A DNA stretch of 64,000 nucleotides from the NCBI GenBank assembly GCA_963691815.1, contig OY829661.1, positions 806,001-870,000 on the forward strand, given 5' to 3'. This document shows, one piece after another, positions 12,216-24,479 of the stretch. The notes beneath the pieces are model-generated. The model made no database searches and had not been told where the DNA came from. It saw nothing but the letters and a program-made list of their open reading frames with translations. Origin of the DNA: Echiichthys vipera. Its lineage: Eukaryota; Chordata; Actinopteri; Perciformes; Trachinidae. Numbering within the stretch: position 1 is the first letter of the stretch; the number at the start of each line of letters is the position of its first letter. A program made the translations under genes and the position numbers.

Positions 12216-15200
12216 GAACTGACCTTCTCTGGAAACCCATGTCCCATGATGTCCTCCAAAGATCAGATTAATATGAACTCTAGTGAATAGCATAATGCAG
12301 GATCAATAGAATATTTTAATGATCCCTTAACATACATGGTATGTGACTTAACATTTGAGAATTGTAACTTAATATTCTAGAACTTTGACTTAATATTCTA
12401 GAACTGTGACTTGACATTCTAGAATTGTGATTTAACATTCTAGAAATGTTATTTTACATTCTAGAACTTTGACTTAACATTCTAGAACTGTGACCTAACA
12501 TTCTAGAATTGTTACTTAATATTCTAGAACTTTGACTTAACATTCTAGAACTGTGACTTAACATTCTAGAACTGTGACTTAATATTCTTGGTTGTTACTT
12601 AACATTCTATAACTTTGACTTAACATCCTAGAACTGTGATATAACATTCTAGAATTGTTACTTAACATTCTAGAACTTTAACTTAACATTCTAGGACTGT
12701 TATTTAACATGCTAGAATTGTTACTTAACATTCTAGAACTTTTGCTTAACATTCTAAAACTGTAAATTAACATTCTAGATGAAGCTAAACATTTTAGAAC
12801 TTTGACTTAACATTCTAGAATCGTGAATTAACATTTTAGAACTATGACTTAACATACCAGGTGTGTAACTTAACATTTGAGAATTGTAACTTAACATTCT
12901 GTAACTTTGACTTAACATTCTAGAACTTTGACTTAACATTCTAGAACTGTGATTTAACATTCTAGAATTGTTACTTAACATTCTAGAACTTTAACTTAAA
13001 ATTCTATAACTTTGACTTAACATTCTAGAATTGTGACTTAAATTCTAGAACTTTGACTTAACCTTCTAGAGTTGTCATTTAACATTCTTGAACCGACATT
13101 GTCTGAAAACCAATGTCCCTTGATGACCTACCAAGATCATATTAAGATGAACTCTAGTAAAAAGCATAATGCAGGATCAAAGTAATATGTTCGTGTACAC
13201 TTAACATACCAGGTGTGACTTAAAATTTGAGAATTGTAACTTAACATTCTAGAACTTTGACTTAACATTCTAGAATTGTGATTTAACATTCTAGAACGTT
13301 GACTTAACATTCTAGAATTGTGAATTAACATTCCTGAACTGATCTTCTCTGGAAACCCATGTCCCATGATGTCCTCCCAAGATCAGATTAATATGAACTC
13401 TAGTGAATAGCATAATGCAGGATCATTAGAATATGTTAATGTGCACTTAACATACTAGGTATGTGACTTGAACTATGACTCAACATTCTAAAACTTTAAA
13501 TCAACATTCTTGAACTATGATTTACCATTCCAATATTGTTACTTAACATTCTAGAACTTTGACTTAACATTCTAGAACTTTGACTAAACATTCTAGAACT
13601 TTGACTTAACATTCTAGAACTGTGATTTAACATTCTAGAATTGTTACTTAACATTCTAGAACTTTGACTTAACCTTATAGAATTGTCATTTAACATTCTG
13701 GAACCGACATTGTCTGGAAACCAATGTCCCTTGATGACCTACCAAGATCATATTAATATGAACTCTAGTGAAAACCATAATGCAGGATCAAAGTAATATG
13801 TTTGTGTGCACTTAACATACCAGGTGTGTGACTTAAAATTTGAGAATTGTAACTTAACATTCTATAACTTTGACTTAACATTCTAGAATTGGGATTTAAC
13901 ATTCTAGAACTTTGACTTAACATTCTATAATTGTGATTTAACATTCTAGAACTTTGACTTAACATTCTATAATTGTAATTTAACATTCTAGAACTTTGAC
14001 TTAACATTCTGTAGTTGTTTCTTTACATTCTAGAACTTTAACTTAAAATTCTATAACTTTGACTTAACATTCTAGAATTGTGACTTAAATTCTAGAACTT
14101 TGACTAAACCTTCTAGAAATGTCATTTAACATTCTTGAACCGACATTGTCTGAAAACCAATGTCCCTTGATGACCTACCAAGATCATATTAAGATGAACT
14201 CTAGCGAAAAGCATAATGCAGGATCAAAGTAATATGTTCGTGTGCACTTAACATACCTGGTGTGTGACTTTAAATTTGAGAATTGTCACTTAACATTCTA
14301 GAACTTTGATTTAACATTCTAGAACTTTGACTTAACGTTCTAGAACTTTTATTTAACATTCTGTAATTGTTACTTTACATTCTAGAACTTTAACTTAAAA
14401 TTCTATAACTTTGACTTAACATTCTAGAATTGTGACTTAAATTCTAGAACTTTGACTTAACCTTCTAGAGTTGTCATTTAACATTCTTGAACCGACATTG
14501 TCTGAAAACCAATGTCCCTTGATGACCTACCAAGATCATATTAAGATGAACTCTAATAAAAAGCATAATGCAGGATCAAAGTAATATGTTTGTGTGCACT
14601 TAACATACCAGGTGTGTGACTTAAAATTTGAGAATTGTAACTTAACATTCTAGAACTTTGACTTAACATTCTAGAATAGTGATTTAACATTCTAGAACTT
14701 TGACTTAACATTCTAGAACTGTGATTTAAAATTCTAGAATTGTTACTTAACATTCTAGAACTTTGACTTAACCTTATAGAATTGTCATTTAACATTCTTG
14801 AACCGACATTGTCTGGAAACCAATGTCCCTTGATGACCTACCAAGATCATATTAATATGAACTCTAGTGAAAAGCATAATGCAGGATCAAAGTAATATGT
14901 TTGTGTGCACTTAACATACCAGGTGTGTGACTTAAAATTTGAGAATTGTAACTTAACATTCTATTACTTTAACTTAACATTCTAGAATTGTGATTTAACA
15001 TTCTAGAACTTTGACTTAACATTCTAGAATTGTAAATTAACATTCTTGAACCGACATTGTCTGGAAACCAATGTCCCTTGATGACCTACCAAGATCATAT
15101 CCATATGAACTCTAGTGAAAAGCATAAGGCAGGATTAGAGTAATATGTACGTCTGCACTTAACATACCAGGTGTGTGACTTAAATTTTGAGAATTGTAAC

Positions 15201-17500
15201 TTAACATTCTAGAACATTGACTTAACATTCTAGAACTTTGACTAAACATTCTAGAACTTTTATTTAACATTCTGTAGTTGTTACTTTACATTCTAGAACT
15301 TTAACTTAAAATTCTATAACTTTGACTTAACATTCTAGAAATGTGACTTACATTCTAGAACTTTGACTTAACCTTCTATAATTGTCATTTAACATTCTAG
15401 AACTTTGACTTAACATTCTAGAATTGTGATTTAACATTCTAGAACTTTGACTTAACATTCTAGAACTGTGAATTACCTTCCTGAACTAACCTTCTCTGGA
15501 AACCCATGTCCCATGATGTCCTCCCAAGATCAGATTAATATGAACTCTAGTGAATAGCATTTAGCAGGATCATTAGAATATGTTAATGTGCACTTAACAT
15601 ACTAGGTATGTTACTTGAACTATGACTCAACATTCTAAAACTTAAAAAGTTTAAACATTAACATTCTTGAACTATGATTTACCATTCCAATATTGTTACT
15701 TAACATTCTAGAACTGTGATTTAACATTCTAGAATTGTTTCTAAACATTCTAGAACTTTGCCTTAACATTCTAAAATTGTTACTTAACATTCTACAACTT
15801 TGACTTAACATTCTAGACCTGTGATTTAACATTCTAGAATTGTGACTTAACATTCTAGAATTTTGACTTAACATTCTAGAACTGTTATTTAACATGCTTG
15901 AATTGTTACTTAACATTCTAGAACTTTGGCTTAACATTCTAAAACTGTAAATTAACATTCTAGATGAAACTTAACATTTTAGAACTTTGACTAAACATTC
16001 TAGAATTGTGACATAAATTCTAGAACTTTTATTTAACATTCTGTAGTTGTTACTTTACATTCTAGAACTTTAACTTAAAATTCTATAACTTTGACTTAAC
16101 ATTCTAGAAATGTGACTTACATTCTAGAACTTTGACTTAACCTTCTAGAATTGTCATTTAACATTCTTGAACCGACATTGTCTGTAAACCAATGTCCCTT
16201 GATGACCTACCAAGATCATATTAAGATGAACTCTAGTAAAAAGCATAATGCAGGATCAAAGTAATATGTTCGTGTTTACTTAACATACCAGGTGTGTGAC
16301 TTAAAATTTGAGAATTGTAACTTAACATTCTAGAACTTTGACTTAACATTCTAGAACCGTGAATTAACATTCCTGAACTTACCTTCTCTGGAAACCCATG
16401 TCCCATGATGTACTCCCAAGATCAGATTAATATGAACTCTAGTGAATAGCATAATGCAGGATCATTAGAATATGTTAATGTGCACTTAACATACTAGGTA
16501 TGTGACTTGAACTATGACTCAACATTCTAAAACTTTAAATTAACATTCTTGAACTATGATTTACCATTCCAATATTGTTACTTAACATTCTAGAACTTTG
16601 ACTTAACATTCTAGAACTTTGACTAAACATTCTAGAACTTTGACTTAACATTCTAGAACTGTGGTTTAACATTCTAGAATTGTTACTTAACATTCTAGAA
16701 CTTTGACTCAACCTTATAGAATTGTCATTTAACATTCTTGAACCGACATTGTCTGGAAACCAATGTCCCTTGATGACCTACCAAGATCATATTAATATAA
16801 ACTCTAGTGAAAAGCATAATGCAGGATCAAAGTAATATGTTTGTGTGCACTTAACATACAAGGTGTGTGACTTAAAATTTGAGAATTGTAACTTAACATT
16901 CTATAACTTTGACTTAACATTCTAGAATTGGGATTTAACATTCTAGAACTTTGACTTAACATTCTAGAATTGGGATTTAACATTCTAGAACTTTGACTTA
17001 ACATTCTAGAACTGTGAATTAACATTCCTGAACTGACCTTCTCTGGAAACCCATGTCCCATGATGTCCTCCCAAGATCAGATTAATATGAACTCTAGTGA
17101 ATAGCATAATGCAGGATCATTAGAATATGTTAATGTGCACTTAACATACTAGGTATGTGACTTGAACCAGGATCAACATTCTAAAACTTTAAATTAACAT
17201 TCTAGAACTATGATTTACCATTCCAATATTGTTAATTAAATTTCTAGAACTTTGACTTAAAATTCTAGATTTGTGATTCAACATTCTAGAATTGTTACTT
17301 AACATTCTAGAACTTTGACTTAACATTATAGAACTGTGAATTAACATTCTAGAATCGTTACTTAACATTCTAGAACTTTAACTTAACATTCTATAACTTT
17401 GATTTAACATTCTAGACTGTGACTTACATTCTAGAACTTTGACTTAACCTTCTAGAATTGTCATTTAACATTCCTGAACTGACCTTCTCTGGAAACCAAT
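12216..17500. repeat. Satellite block with mixed spacers and a 3,039-bp repeat
   Basis: Type A and type B spacers alternate with short monomer runs. The segment 13496-13760 recurs at 16535-16800 with spacing 3,039 bp, including the distinctive sequence TTCCAATATTGTTACTTAAC that follows the type B spacer. A partial third version lies at about 14550. No gene, RNA or mobile element is visible. Confidence 0.8.
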
Positions 17501-20292
17501 GTCCCATGATGTCCTCCCAAGATCAGATTAATATGAACTCCAGTGAAAAGCATAATGCAGGATCAAAGTAATATGTACGTCTGCACTTAACATACCAGGT
17601 GTGTGACTTAAAATTTGAGAATTGTTACTTAACATTCTAGAACTTTGACTTAACATTCTAGAACTTTAACTTAACATTCTAGAACTGTGAATTAACATTC
17701 TAGAATCGTTACTTAACATTCTAGAACTTTAACTTAACATTCTAGAACTTTGACTTAACATTCTAGAACTGTGAATTAACATTCCTGAACTGACCTTCTC
17801 TGGAAACCCATGTCCCATGATGTCCTCCCAAGATCAGATTAATATGAACTCTAGTGAATAGCATAATGCAGGATCATTAGAATATGTTAATGTGCACTTA
17901 ACATACTAGGTATGTGACTTGAACCAGGATCAACATTCTAAAACTTTAAATTAACATTATAGAACTATGATTTACCATTCCAATATTGTTACTTAACATT
18001 CTAGAACTTTGCATAACATTTTAGATTTGTGATTCAACATTCTAGAATTGTTACTTAACATTCTAGAACTTTGACTTAACATTCTAGAACTGTGAATTAA
18101 CATTCTAGAATCGTTACTTAACATTCTAGAACTTTAACTTAACATTCTAGAACTTTGACTTAACATTCTAGAACTGTGAATTAACATTCCTGAACTGACC
18201 TTCTCTGGAAACCCATGTCCCATGATGTCCTCCTAAGATCAGATTAATATGAACTCTTGTGAATAGCATAATGCAGGATCATTAGAATATGTTAATGTGC
18301 ACTTAACATACTAGGTATGTGACTTGAACCAGGATCAACATTCTAAAACTTTAAATTAACATTCTAGAACTATGATTTACCATTCCAATATTATTACTTA
18401 ACATTCTAGAACTTTGCCTAACATTTTAGATTTGTGATTCAACATTCTAGAATTGTTACTTAACATACTAGAACTTTGACTTAACATTCTAGAACTTTAA
18501 CTTAACATTCTAGAACTGTGAATTAACATTCTAGAATCGTTACTTAACATTCTAGAACTTTAACTTAACATTCTAGAACTTTGACTTAACATTCTAGAAC
18601 TGTGAATTAACATTCCTGAACTGACCTTCTCTGGAAACCCATGTCCCATGATGTCCTCCCAAGATCAGATTAATATGAACTCTAGTGAATAGCATAATGC
18701 AGGATCATTAGAATATGTTAATGTGCACTTAACATACTAGGTATGTGACTTGAACCAGGATCAACATTCTAAAACTTTAAATTTACATTCTAAAACTATG
18801 ATTTACCATTCCAATATTGTTACTTAACATTCTAGAACTTTGCATAACATTTTAGATTTGTGATTCAACATTCTAGAATTGTTACTTAACATTCTAGAAC
18901 TTTGACTTAACATTCTAGAACTGTGAATTAACATTCTAGAATCGTTACTTAACATTCTAGAACTTTAACTTAACATTCTAGAACTTTGACTTAACATTCT
19001 AGAACTGAGAATTAACATTCCTGAACTGACCTTCTCTGGAAACCCATGTCCCATGATGTCCTCCCAAGATCAGATTAATATGAACTCTAGTGAATAGCAT
19101 AATGCAGGATCATTAGAATATGTTAATTTGCACTTAACATACTAGGTATGTGACTTGAACCAGGATCAACATTCTAAAACTTTAAATTAACATTCTAGAA
19201 CTATGATTTACCATTCCAATATTGTTACTTAACATTCTAGAACTTTGCCTAACATTTTAGATTTGTGATTCAACATTCTAGAATTGTTACTTAACATTCT
19301 AGAACTTTGACTTAACATTCTAGAACTTTAACTTAACATTCTAGAACTGTGAATTAACATTCTAGAATTGCTACTTAACATTCTAGAACTTTGACTTAAC
19401 ATTCTAGAACTGTGAATTAACATTCCTGAACAGACCTTCTCTGGAAACCCATGTCCCATGATGTCCTCCCAAGATCAGATTAATATGAACTCTAGTGAAT
19501 AGCATAATGCAGGATCATTAGAATATGTTAATGTCCACTTAACATACTAGGTATGTGACTTGAACCAGGATCAACATTCTAAAACTTTAAATTAACATTC
19601 TAAAACTATGATTTACCATTCCAATATTGTTACTTAACATTCTAGAACTTTGCATAACATTATAGAACTGTGAATTAACATTATAGAATCGTTACTTAAC
19701 ATTCTAGAACTTTGACTTAACATTCTAGAACTGTGAATTAACATTATAGAATCGTTACTTAACATTCTAGAACTTTAACTTAACATTCTAGAACTTTGAC
19801 TTAACATTCTAGAACTGTGAATTAACATTCCTGAACTGACCTTCTCTGGAAACCCATGTCCCATGATGTCCTCCCAAGATCAGATTAATATGAACTCTAG
19901 TGAATACCATAATGCAGGATCATTAGAATATGTTAATGTGTACTTAACATACTAGGTATGTGAATTGAACTATGACTCAACATTTTAAAACTTTAAATTA
20001 ACATTCTTGAACTATGATTTACCATTCCAATATTGTTACTTAACATTCTAGGACTTTGACTTAACATTCTAGAACTTTGACTAAACATTCTAGAACTTTG
20101 ACTTAACATTCTAGAACTGTGATTTAACATTCTAGAATTGTTAATTAACAGTCTAGAACTGTGAATTAACATTCTAGAATCGTTACTTAACATTCTAGAA
20201 CTTTAACTTAACATTCTAGAACTTTGACTTAACATTCTAGAACTGTGAATTAACATTCCTGAACTGACCTTCTCTGGAAACCCATGTCCCAT
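17501..20292. repeat. 405-bp higher-order repeat, six to seven copies
   Basis: Each unit holds one type B spacer, the GAACCAGGATCAACATTC segment and about ten monomers. The GATGTCCTCC landmark falls at 17508, 17819, 18224, 18650, 19055, 19460, 19865 and 20293. The spacings are 311, 405, 426, 405, 405, 405 and 428 bp; 426 is 405 plus exactly one 21-bp monomer. Units therefore differ by monomer gain or loss, as expected from slippage or unequal exchange. Confidence 0.85.
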
Positions 20293-21934
20293 GATGTCCT
20301 CCTAAGATCAGATTAATATGAACTCTAGTGAATAGCATAATGCAGGATCATTAGAATATGTTAATGTGCACTTAACATACTAGGTATGTGACTTGAACTA
20401 TGACTCAACATTCTAAAACTTTAAATTAACATTCTTGAACTATGATTTACCATTCCAATATTGTTACTTAACATTCTAGAACTTTGACTTAACATTCTAG
20501 AACTTTGACTAAACATTCTAGAACTTTGACTTAACATTCTAAAACTTTAAATTAACATTCTTGAACTATGATTTACCATTCCAATATTGTTACTTAACAT
20601 TCTAGAACTTTGACTTAACATTCTAGAACTTTGACTTAACATTCTAGAACTGTGATTTAACATTCTAGAATTGTTACTTAACATTCTAGAACTTTGACTT
20701 AACCTTATAGAATTGTCATTTAACATTCTTGAACCGACATTGTCTGGAAACCAATGTCCCTTGATGACCTACCAAGATCATATTAATATGAACTCAAGTG
20801 AAAAGCATAATGCAGGATCAAAGTAATATGTTTGTGTGCACTTAACATACCAGGTGTGTTACTTAAAATTTGAGAATTGTAACTTAACATTCTATAACTT
20901 TGACTTAACATTCTAGAATTGTGATTTAACATTCTAGAATTGTGAATTAACATTTCTGAACTGACCTTCTCTGGAAACCCATGTCCCATGATGTCCTCCC
21001 AAGATCAGATTAATATGAACTCTAGTGAATAGCATAATGCAGGATCATTAGAATATGTTAATGTGCATTTAACATACTAGGTATGTGACTTGAACCAGGA
21101 TCAACATTCTAAAACTTTAAATTAACATTCTAAAACTATGATTTACCATTCCAATATTGTTACTTAACATTCTAGAACTTTGCATAACATTATAGAACTG
21201 TGAATTAACATTATAGAATCGTTACTTAACATTCTAGAACTTTGACTTAACATTCTAGAACTGTGAATTAACATTATAGAATCGTTACTTAACATTCTAG
21301 AACTTTAACTTAACATTCTAGAACTTTGACTTAACATTCTAGAACTGTGAATTAACATTCCTGAACTGACCTTCTCTGGAAACCCATGTCCCATGATGTC
21401 CTCCCAAGATCAGATTAATATGAACTCTAGTGAATACCATAATGCAGGATCATTAGAATATGTTAATGTGTACTTAACATACTAGGTATGTGAATTGAAC
21501 TATGACTCAACATTTTAAAACTTTAAATTAACATTCTTGAACTATGATTTACCATTCCAATATTGTTACTTAACATTCTAGGACTTTGACTTAACATTCT
21601 AGAACTTTGACTAAACATTCTAGAACTTTGACTTAACATTCTAGAACTGTGATTTAACATTCTAGAATTGTTAATTAACAGTCTAGAACTGTGAATTAAC
21701 ATTCTAGAATCGTTACTTAACATTCTAGAACTTTAACTTAACATTCTAGAACTTTGACTTAACATTCTAGAACTGTGAATTAACATTCCTGAACTGACCT
21801 TCTCTGGAAACCCATGTCCCATGATGTCCTCCTAAGATCAGATTAATATGAACTCTAGTGAATAGCATAATGCAGGATCATTAGAATATGTTAATGTGCA
21901 CTTAACATACTAGGTATGTGACTTGAACTATGAC
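19466..21934. repeat. 5,140-bp duplicon, unit 1, left part (holds a 1,530-bp repeat)
   Basis: This is the left part of a 5,140-bp unit that is split by the ERV and continues at 29441-32110. It matches 32110-34580 with no difference that I noticed. Inside it, the landmark at 19993 recurs at 21523, a 1,530-bp period that also links 32639 with 34169 and 33429 with 34959. It ends at the ERV target site. Confidence 0.85.
21930..21934. repeat. ERV target site duplication, left copy (ATGAC)
   Basis: ATGAC directly precedes the 5' LTR and is repeated immediately after the 3' LTR at 29436-29440. Uninterrupted satellite copies read GAACTATGACTCAAC (for example at 34571-34585), so the duplication is the expected 5-bp footprint of retroviral integrase. 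Confidence 0.93.
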
Positions 21935-22367
21935 TGTTGGAATAAATGTGCATAAAGTAATCTCATATTTACTCAAATTGCCTTTACATTTTAACTAACA
22001 TTACTTGGGGTGTGTGTATAGCCAAGTTGTGCAGAGGTGCTTTGCAGGTCAAGGAAATCAGATAAGCCTGATTGTTAATGTGTCACCAAAAGGGGGGTCT
22101 GTGGAAACACAGACCCTGCTCAACTGATCAAGGACAGGATATGTCTTGAGTTGCAGCTATGTGACCCTCACCTTAAGAATGGTAATTCATTGTATACATT
22201 GTAACCACCAAAAGCCAATAAAATGAAGGGGTCCGGCAGAGATTACCTCAGAGCGGTAGGAGACTGTAGCTGAACACATCTCTGTCCGTTCTCCTTGCAA
22301 GTAAAATAACTCTTGTCTTTCTCTCTTTTGTTAAGTTTTGGGTGTTTTAGGTTGCTTAAACCTGACA
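21935..22367 (+). repeat. ERV 5' long terminal repeat (433 bp)
   Basis: The repeat begins TGTTGGAATAAATG and ends CTTAAACCTGACA, with the usual TG...CA ends. It carries a polyadenylation signal AATAAA at 22217-22222 and a GT-rich stretch near 22323-22350 that fits a downstream processing element. A possible TATA-like GTATACA lies near 22192. The U3/R/U5 limits cannot be fixed from sequence alone. It is identical to the 3' LTR over the full length. Confidence 0.96.
22217..22222 (+). promoter_or_regulatory. Polyadenylation signal AATAAA in 5' LTR
   Basis: AATAAA follows AGCC and is repeated at 29285-29290 in the 3' LTR, where it would direct 3' end formation of the viral RNA. The GT-rich tract about 100-130 bp downstream supports this role. 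The A-rich box could alternatively serve as the TATA-like element. Confidence 0.6.
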
Positions 22368-22373
22368 TTTATT

Positions 22374-22390
22374 TGGTCCTTCGAGCCGGA
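22374..22390 (+). promoter_or_regulatory. Primer binding site, matches tRNA-Tyr 3' end
   Basis: TGGTCCTTCGAGCCGGA is the reverse complement of the 3' end of vertebrate tRNA-Tyr, TCCGGCTCGAAGGA plus CCA, over 17 bases. It starts six bases after the 5' LTR (TTTATT between), a slightly longer gap than usual. It would prime minus-strand DNA synthesis. The tRNA match is from my knowledge of the tRNA sequence and was not searched. Confidence 0.85.
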
Positions 22391-23587
22391 TGCCAATACG
22401 CCTGAAGGATTCCAGCGGGTGTGGGGGACTCCAGGAAAGACCGTGGCCACGGCAGACTCCATAGAGTGAGTCTTTAAGATCCTTTTCCAGGACTGGAAAT
22501 CAGCTCACCCGCTGGGATCCGACGGCTGACGGTAATCCGTGAAGGGGAAAGACAACAGTGGTGCCACAGTGGTAAGTGAAGTTTCACTTAAAAAAATGAC
22601 GAATGACTGAGGATCATTGCGTGTATAAAGCCCTGACAATTCTAGACACTATCAGGTAAAAGCGATCACTTAAATCCCGTAGAGGCAACGGAGGTCCGCA
22701 AAAAAATATTTAAAACTAAAAATAAAAATAAAAAATGATAATAAATGAAAATTAAAAACTCCGTGTAAAGGACGGCGGGGTCCTGTGATGCTAAACCCAC
22801 TGGGAGACAGAGACCCGAAAGCTCTGTGTAAAAGGACAAGTGGGGTCCGGACGTCTTAAAAGTTCAGAAGAAAAAAACGGTAAAATTGTGTGAATGAAAG
22901 TGTGATTGTGAGTGTAATTGGAGATCAAAATACCACTAGGTATTTTACCTCATGCAAAACAGTAGGACTACAAGTAGCGAGCCTATTGTGGATGCAAAGG
23001 CAAGAATTCTCCACTCGAAAGAGTTGAAGTGAGAGTTACCACAAAAGGTAGTTTAATCGCTACCCTACTGACTAAAACCAGTTTTTAGAACACCCTATGT
23101 GTTAATAGGACTGGACCAAAATCTCAAAAATGGGAAAAGGGGAAGCAAAATCAAACTAAAAGATGAACTGTTAATTAAAGATTGGAATGTTATAGAAAAA
23201 ACAGGATCCTGATAAAATTAAATAAATAAATGGATAAAACAGTAAAAATTTGAAGGCCGGCCGAACACACAAAAAATAACTGCACTACAAGATGCAATTA
23301 AAAAAAAAAAAAAAAAAAAAAAAAACAAAGACCAAAAAGAATCCCATAAAGATGAAACAAGAAGGGTATGAGGATACGGACAGGAAGAAAGGAGAGACAT
23401 AGGGATGAGGAAAGTAAAGAAAAAGGAGCTGCTGCAAAGCCAATGGTTGCTGCAGGGCCAAAGGTCGTAGTGCAGGGATATGTCAGGACAGGATAGGAAG
23501 AGGAGATTTACTACCAAGAAGGTAGGGGTAGAGGAGGTTTCAGAGAGAGTGAAATAGACAGGGACACAGGAGAAGTGCTGTTAAATG
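22391..23587 (+). pseudogene. ERV leader and degraded gag remnant
   Basis: This is where the leader and gag should lie, but no frame stays open for long and I recognise no matrix or capsid domain. The stretch is shorter than a usual gag. A run of 26 A lies at 23300-23325. The last part has one fairly open frame with a GRGRGGF segment (about 23521-23541) that leads directly into protease. I see no intact CCHC zinc knuckle. The call rests mostly on position between the primer binding site and protease. Confidence 0.55.
22572..22577 (+). promoter_or_regulatory. Candidate splice donor GTAAGT in ERV leader
   Basis: CAGTG followed by GTAAGT lies about 200 bp after the primer binding site, where simple retroviruses have the donor for the spliced env mRNA. 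The match to the consensus is strong. No acceptor before env could be identified with confidence. Confidence 0.45.
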
Positions 23588-24210
23588 ATCAGGACCTGCT
23601 CTCTATGCATAGTATAAGACCAGAGGTCATTTTGTATGTGAACGGTAAACCTTTTACCTTTTTATGTGACATAGGTGCCTGCAGGACTACCTGCAGATAA
23701 CTAATAGATAAATAAATAGATAAATAGATAGATAAATGAATAGATAGATAGATAACTTTATTTATACCAGAGGTCATCGTAGCAGCGGTACAGAGATAAA
23801 AAATAGAATAAAATACAATATAAAATACAAAATATGAACTATAATAAGAGTACTGTATCGCAGATACATACTATATTACAATATACTATGTGGATACCAG
23901 GGTTTAAAACAAATCAAACAAGTGTCACTGTGAGATCTGCCAGTGGAAAGCTGACTCAGGTGCCAGAGACAGAACCCGTGTGGATAAGAGACCCAGATCC
24001 ACCTGGACTGTCTTGTCAGCTGTCCATCTTAATGTTTCCAGAATGTCCAGTCAATCTTTTGGGCAGAGACACTTGTTGTTGTTAGGACTAGCACGAATAC
24101 CTACACCTGGACCAGATAGAGAATACGAAGCTAAACTAGGGAAAGACACTCCTGCTAAAATCACTGTAACGTATTTGTATGGAGATTCAGAAAGTACAGC
24201 AGTCTGGTGA
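23588..24210 (+). pseudogene. ERV aspartic protease remnant, broken by insertion and frameshift
   Basis: The N-terminal half has the active-site region as FLCDIGACRTT, with DIGA at 23668-23679 where retroviral proteases normally have DTGA or DSGA; the Asp is kept. It stops at TAA 23698-23700. The C-terminal half resumes after an insertion of roughly 180 bp, in another frame. It includes VTVRSASGKLTQVPE (about 23924-23968) and the family motif LLGRD at 24056-24070, then shifts frame again to LGLARIPTPG. The enzyme would process Gag-Pol; this copy cannot make it. Confidence in the family is high because the active site and LLGRD occur in the right order. Confidence 0.82.
23698..23880 (-). mobile_element. 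LINE 3'-end fragment (CR1/L2-like tail) inserted in protease
   Basis: The block starts with a degenerate (TAGA/TAAA)n microsatellite at about 23704-23754, then AACTTTATTTAT and an A/T-rich unique part with GTCATCGTAGCAGCGG. Read on the minus strand this is unique sequence, AAATAAAGTT, then (TATC)n, the usual 3' end of fish CR1/L2-type LINEs. The LINE at 61824 ends with a similar ACAAATAAAGTT. The fragment is 5'-truncated and antisense to the ERV. Ends are approximate; I could not see a clear target duplication. Confidence 0.6.
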
Positions 24211-24479
24211 AAATTCTAACCTGTATCGGATGTGGACCCCACCTCACATCTCCCTGTATAAAAGTAAAAATCAACAATGGAAAGATTTGGGTAAAAGAGT
24301 GCAAATGGGGGAGAGTGCAACAGACGGGGTTGCCACATCAGTGAACACGTGGTATAACTCAAATACAGGTCTGACCAGAAAAGCATTGTTTTGGACAGTC
24401 CAAGTACAGGGAGGTACTCATCTGGACCAAAGAGCTCAGTGAAACATTATGTTAGTGGAAAATGAGGAAGAACTGCTAA
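24211..24479 (+). pseudogene. ERV pol linker between protease and reverse transcriptase
   Basis: An open stretch at about 24179-24442 reads TPPHISLYKSKNQQWKDLG and similar. It lies where class I pol polyproteins have the start of the reverse transcriptase fingers region, but I recognise no motif. It ends at a stop and the next part needs a frame change. It is called only from position and its retroviral flavour. Confidence 0.45.

Larger units (their letters stand above)
1..21934. repeat. 21-bp satellite array, left block (overview)
   Basis: Nearly all of this block is tandem copies of a 21-bp monomer, CA plus TTCTAGAACTTTGACTTAA, with recurring variants in the right half (CTGTGATTTAA, TTGTTACTTAA, TTTAACTTAA) and at the TCTAGA core (TCTATA, GCTAGA). 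Every few hundred bases the monomer run is interrupted by a longer non-repetitive spacer with the signature TTAATATGAACTCTAG then GCATAATGCAGGATCA. There are almost no CpGs. I see no gene, RNA gene or unique sequence. The structure is that of a tandem satellite with nested higher-order repeats; the sub-blocks are listed separately. Confidence 0.95.

Noticed and set aside
11453..12259. Minus-strand 268-aa frame and dozens of 62-155-aa relatives as protein genes
   Set aside because: They are translations of the 21-bp satellite, which keeps frame because 21 is a multiple of three. Codon pattern follows the repeat, spacers often end the frames, and no promoter, splice site or unique domain is seen.
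17501..20292. CRISPR-like regular repeats
   Set aside because: The intervening segments are themselves repeats, not unique spacers, and the context is a vertebrate satellite with ERV and LINE.
22391..23587. Intact gag or zinc knuckle
   Set aside because: Cys-containing short frames near 23430-23490 do not fit CX2CX4HX4C, and stops break every frame.
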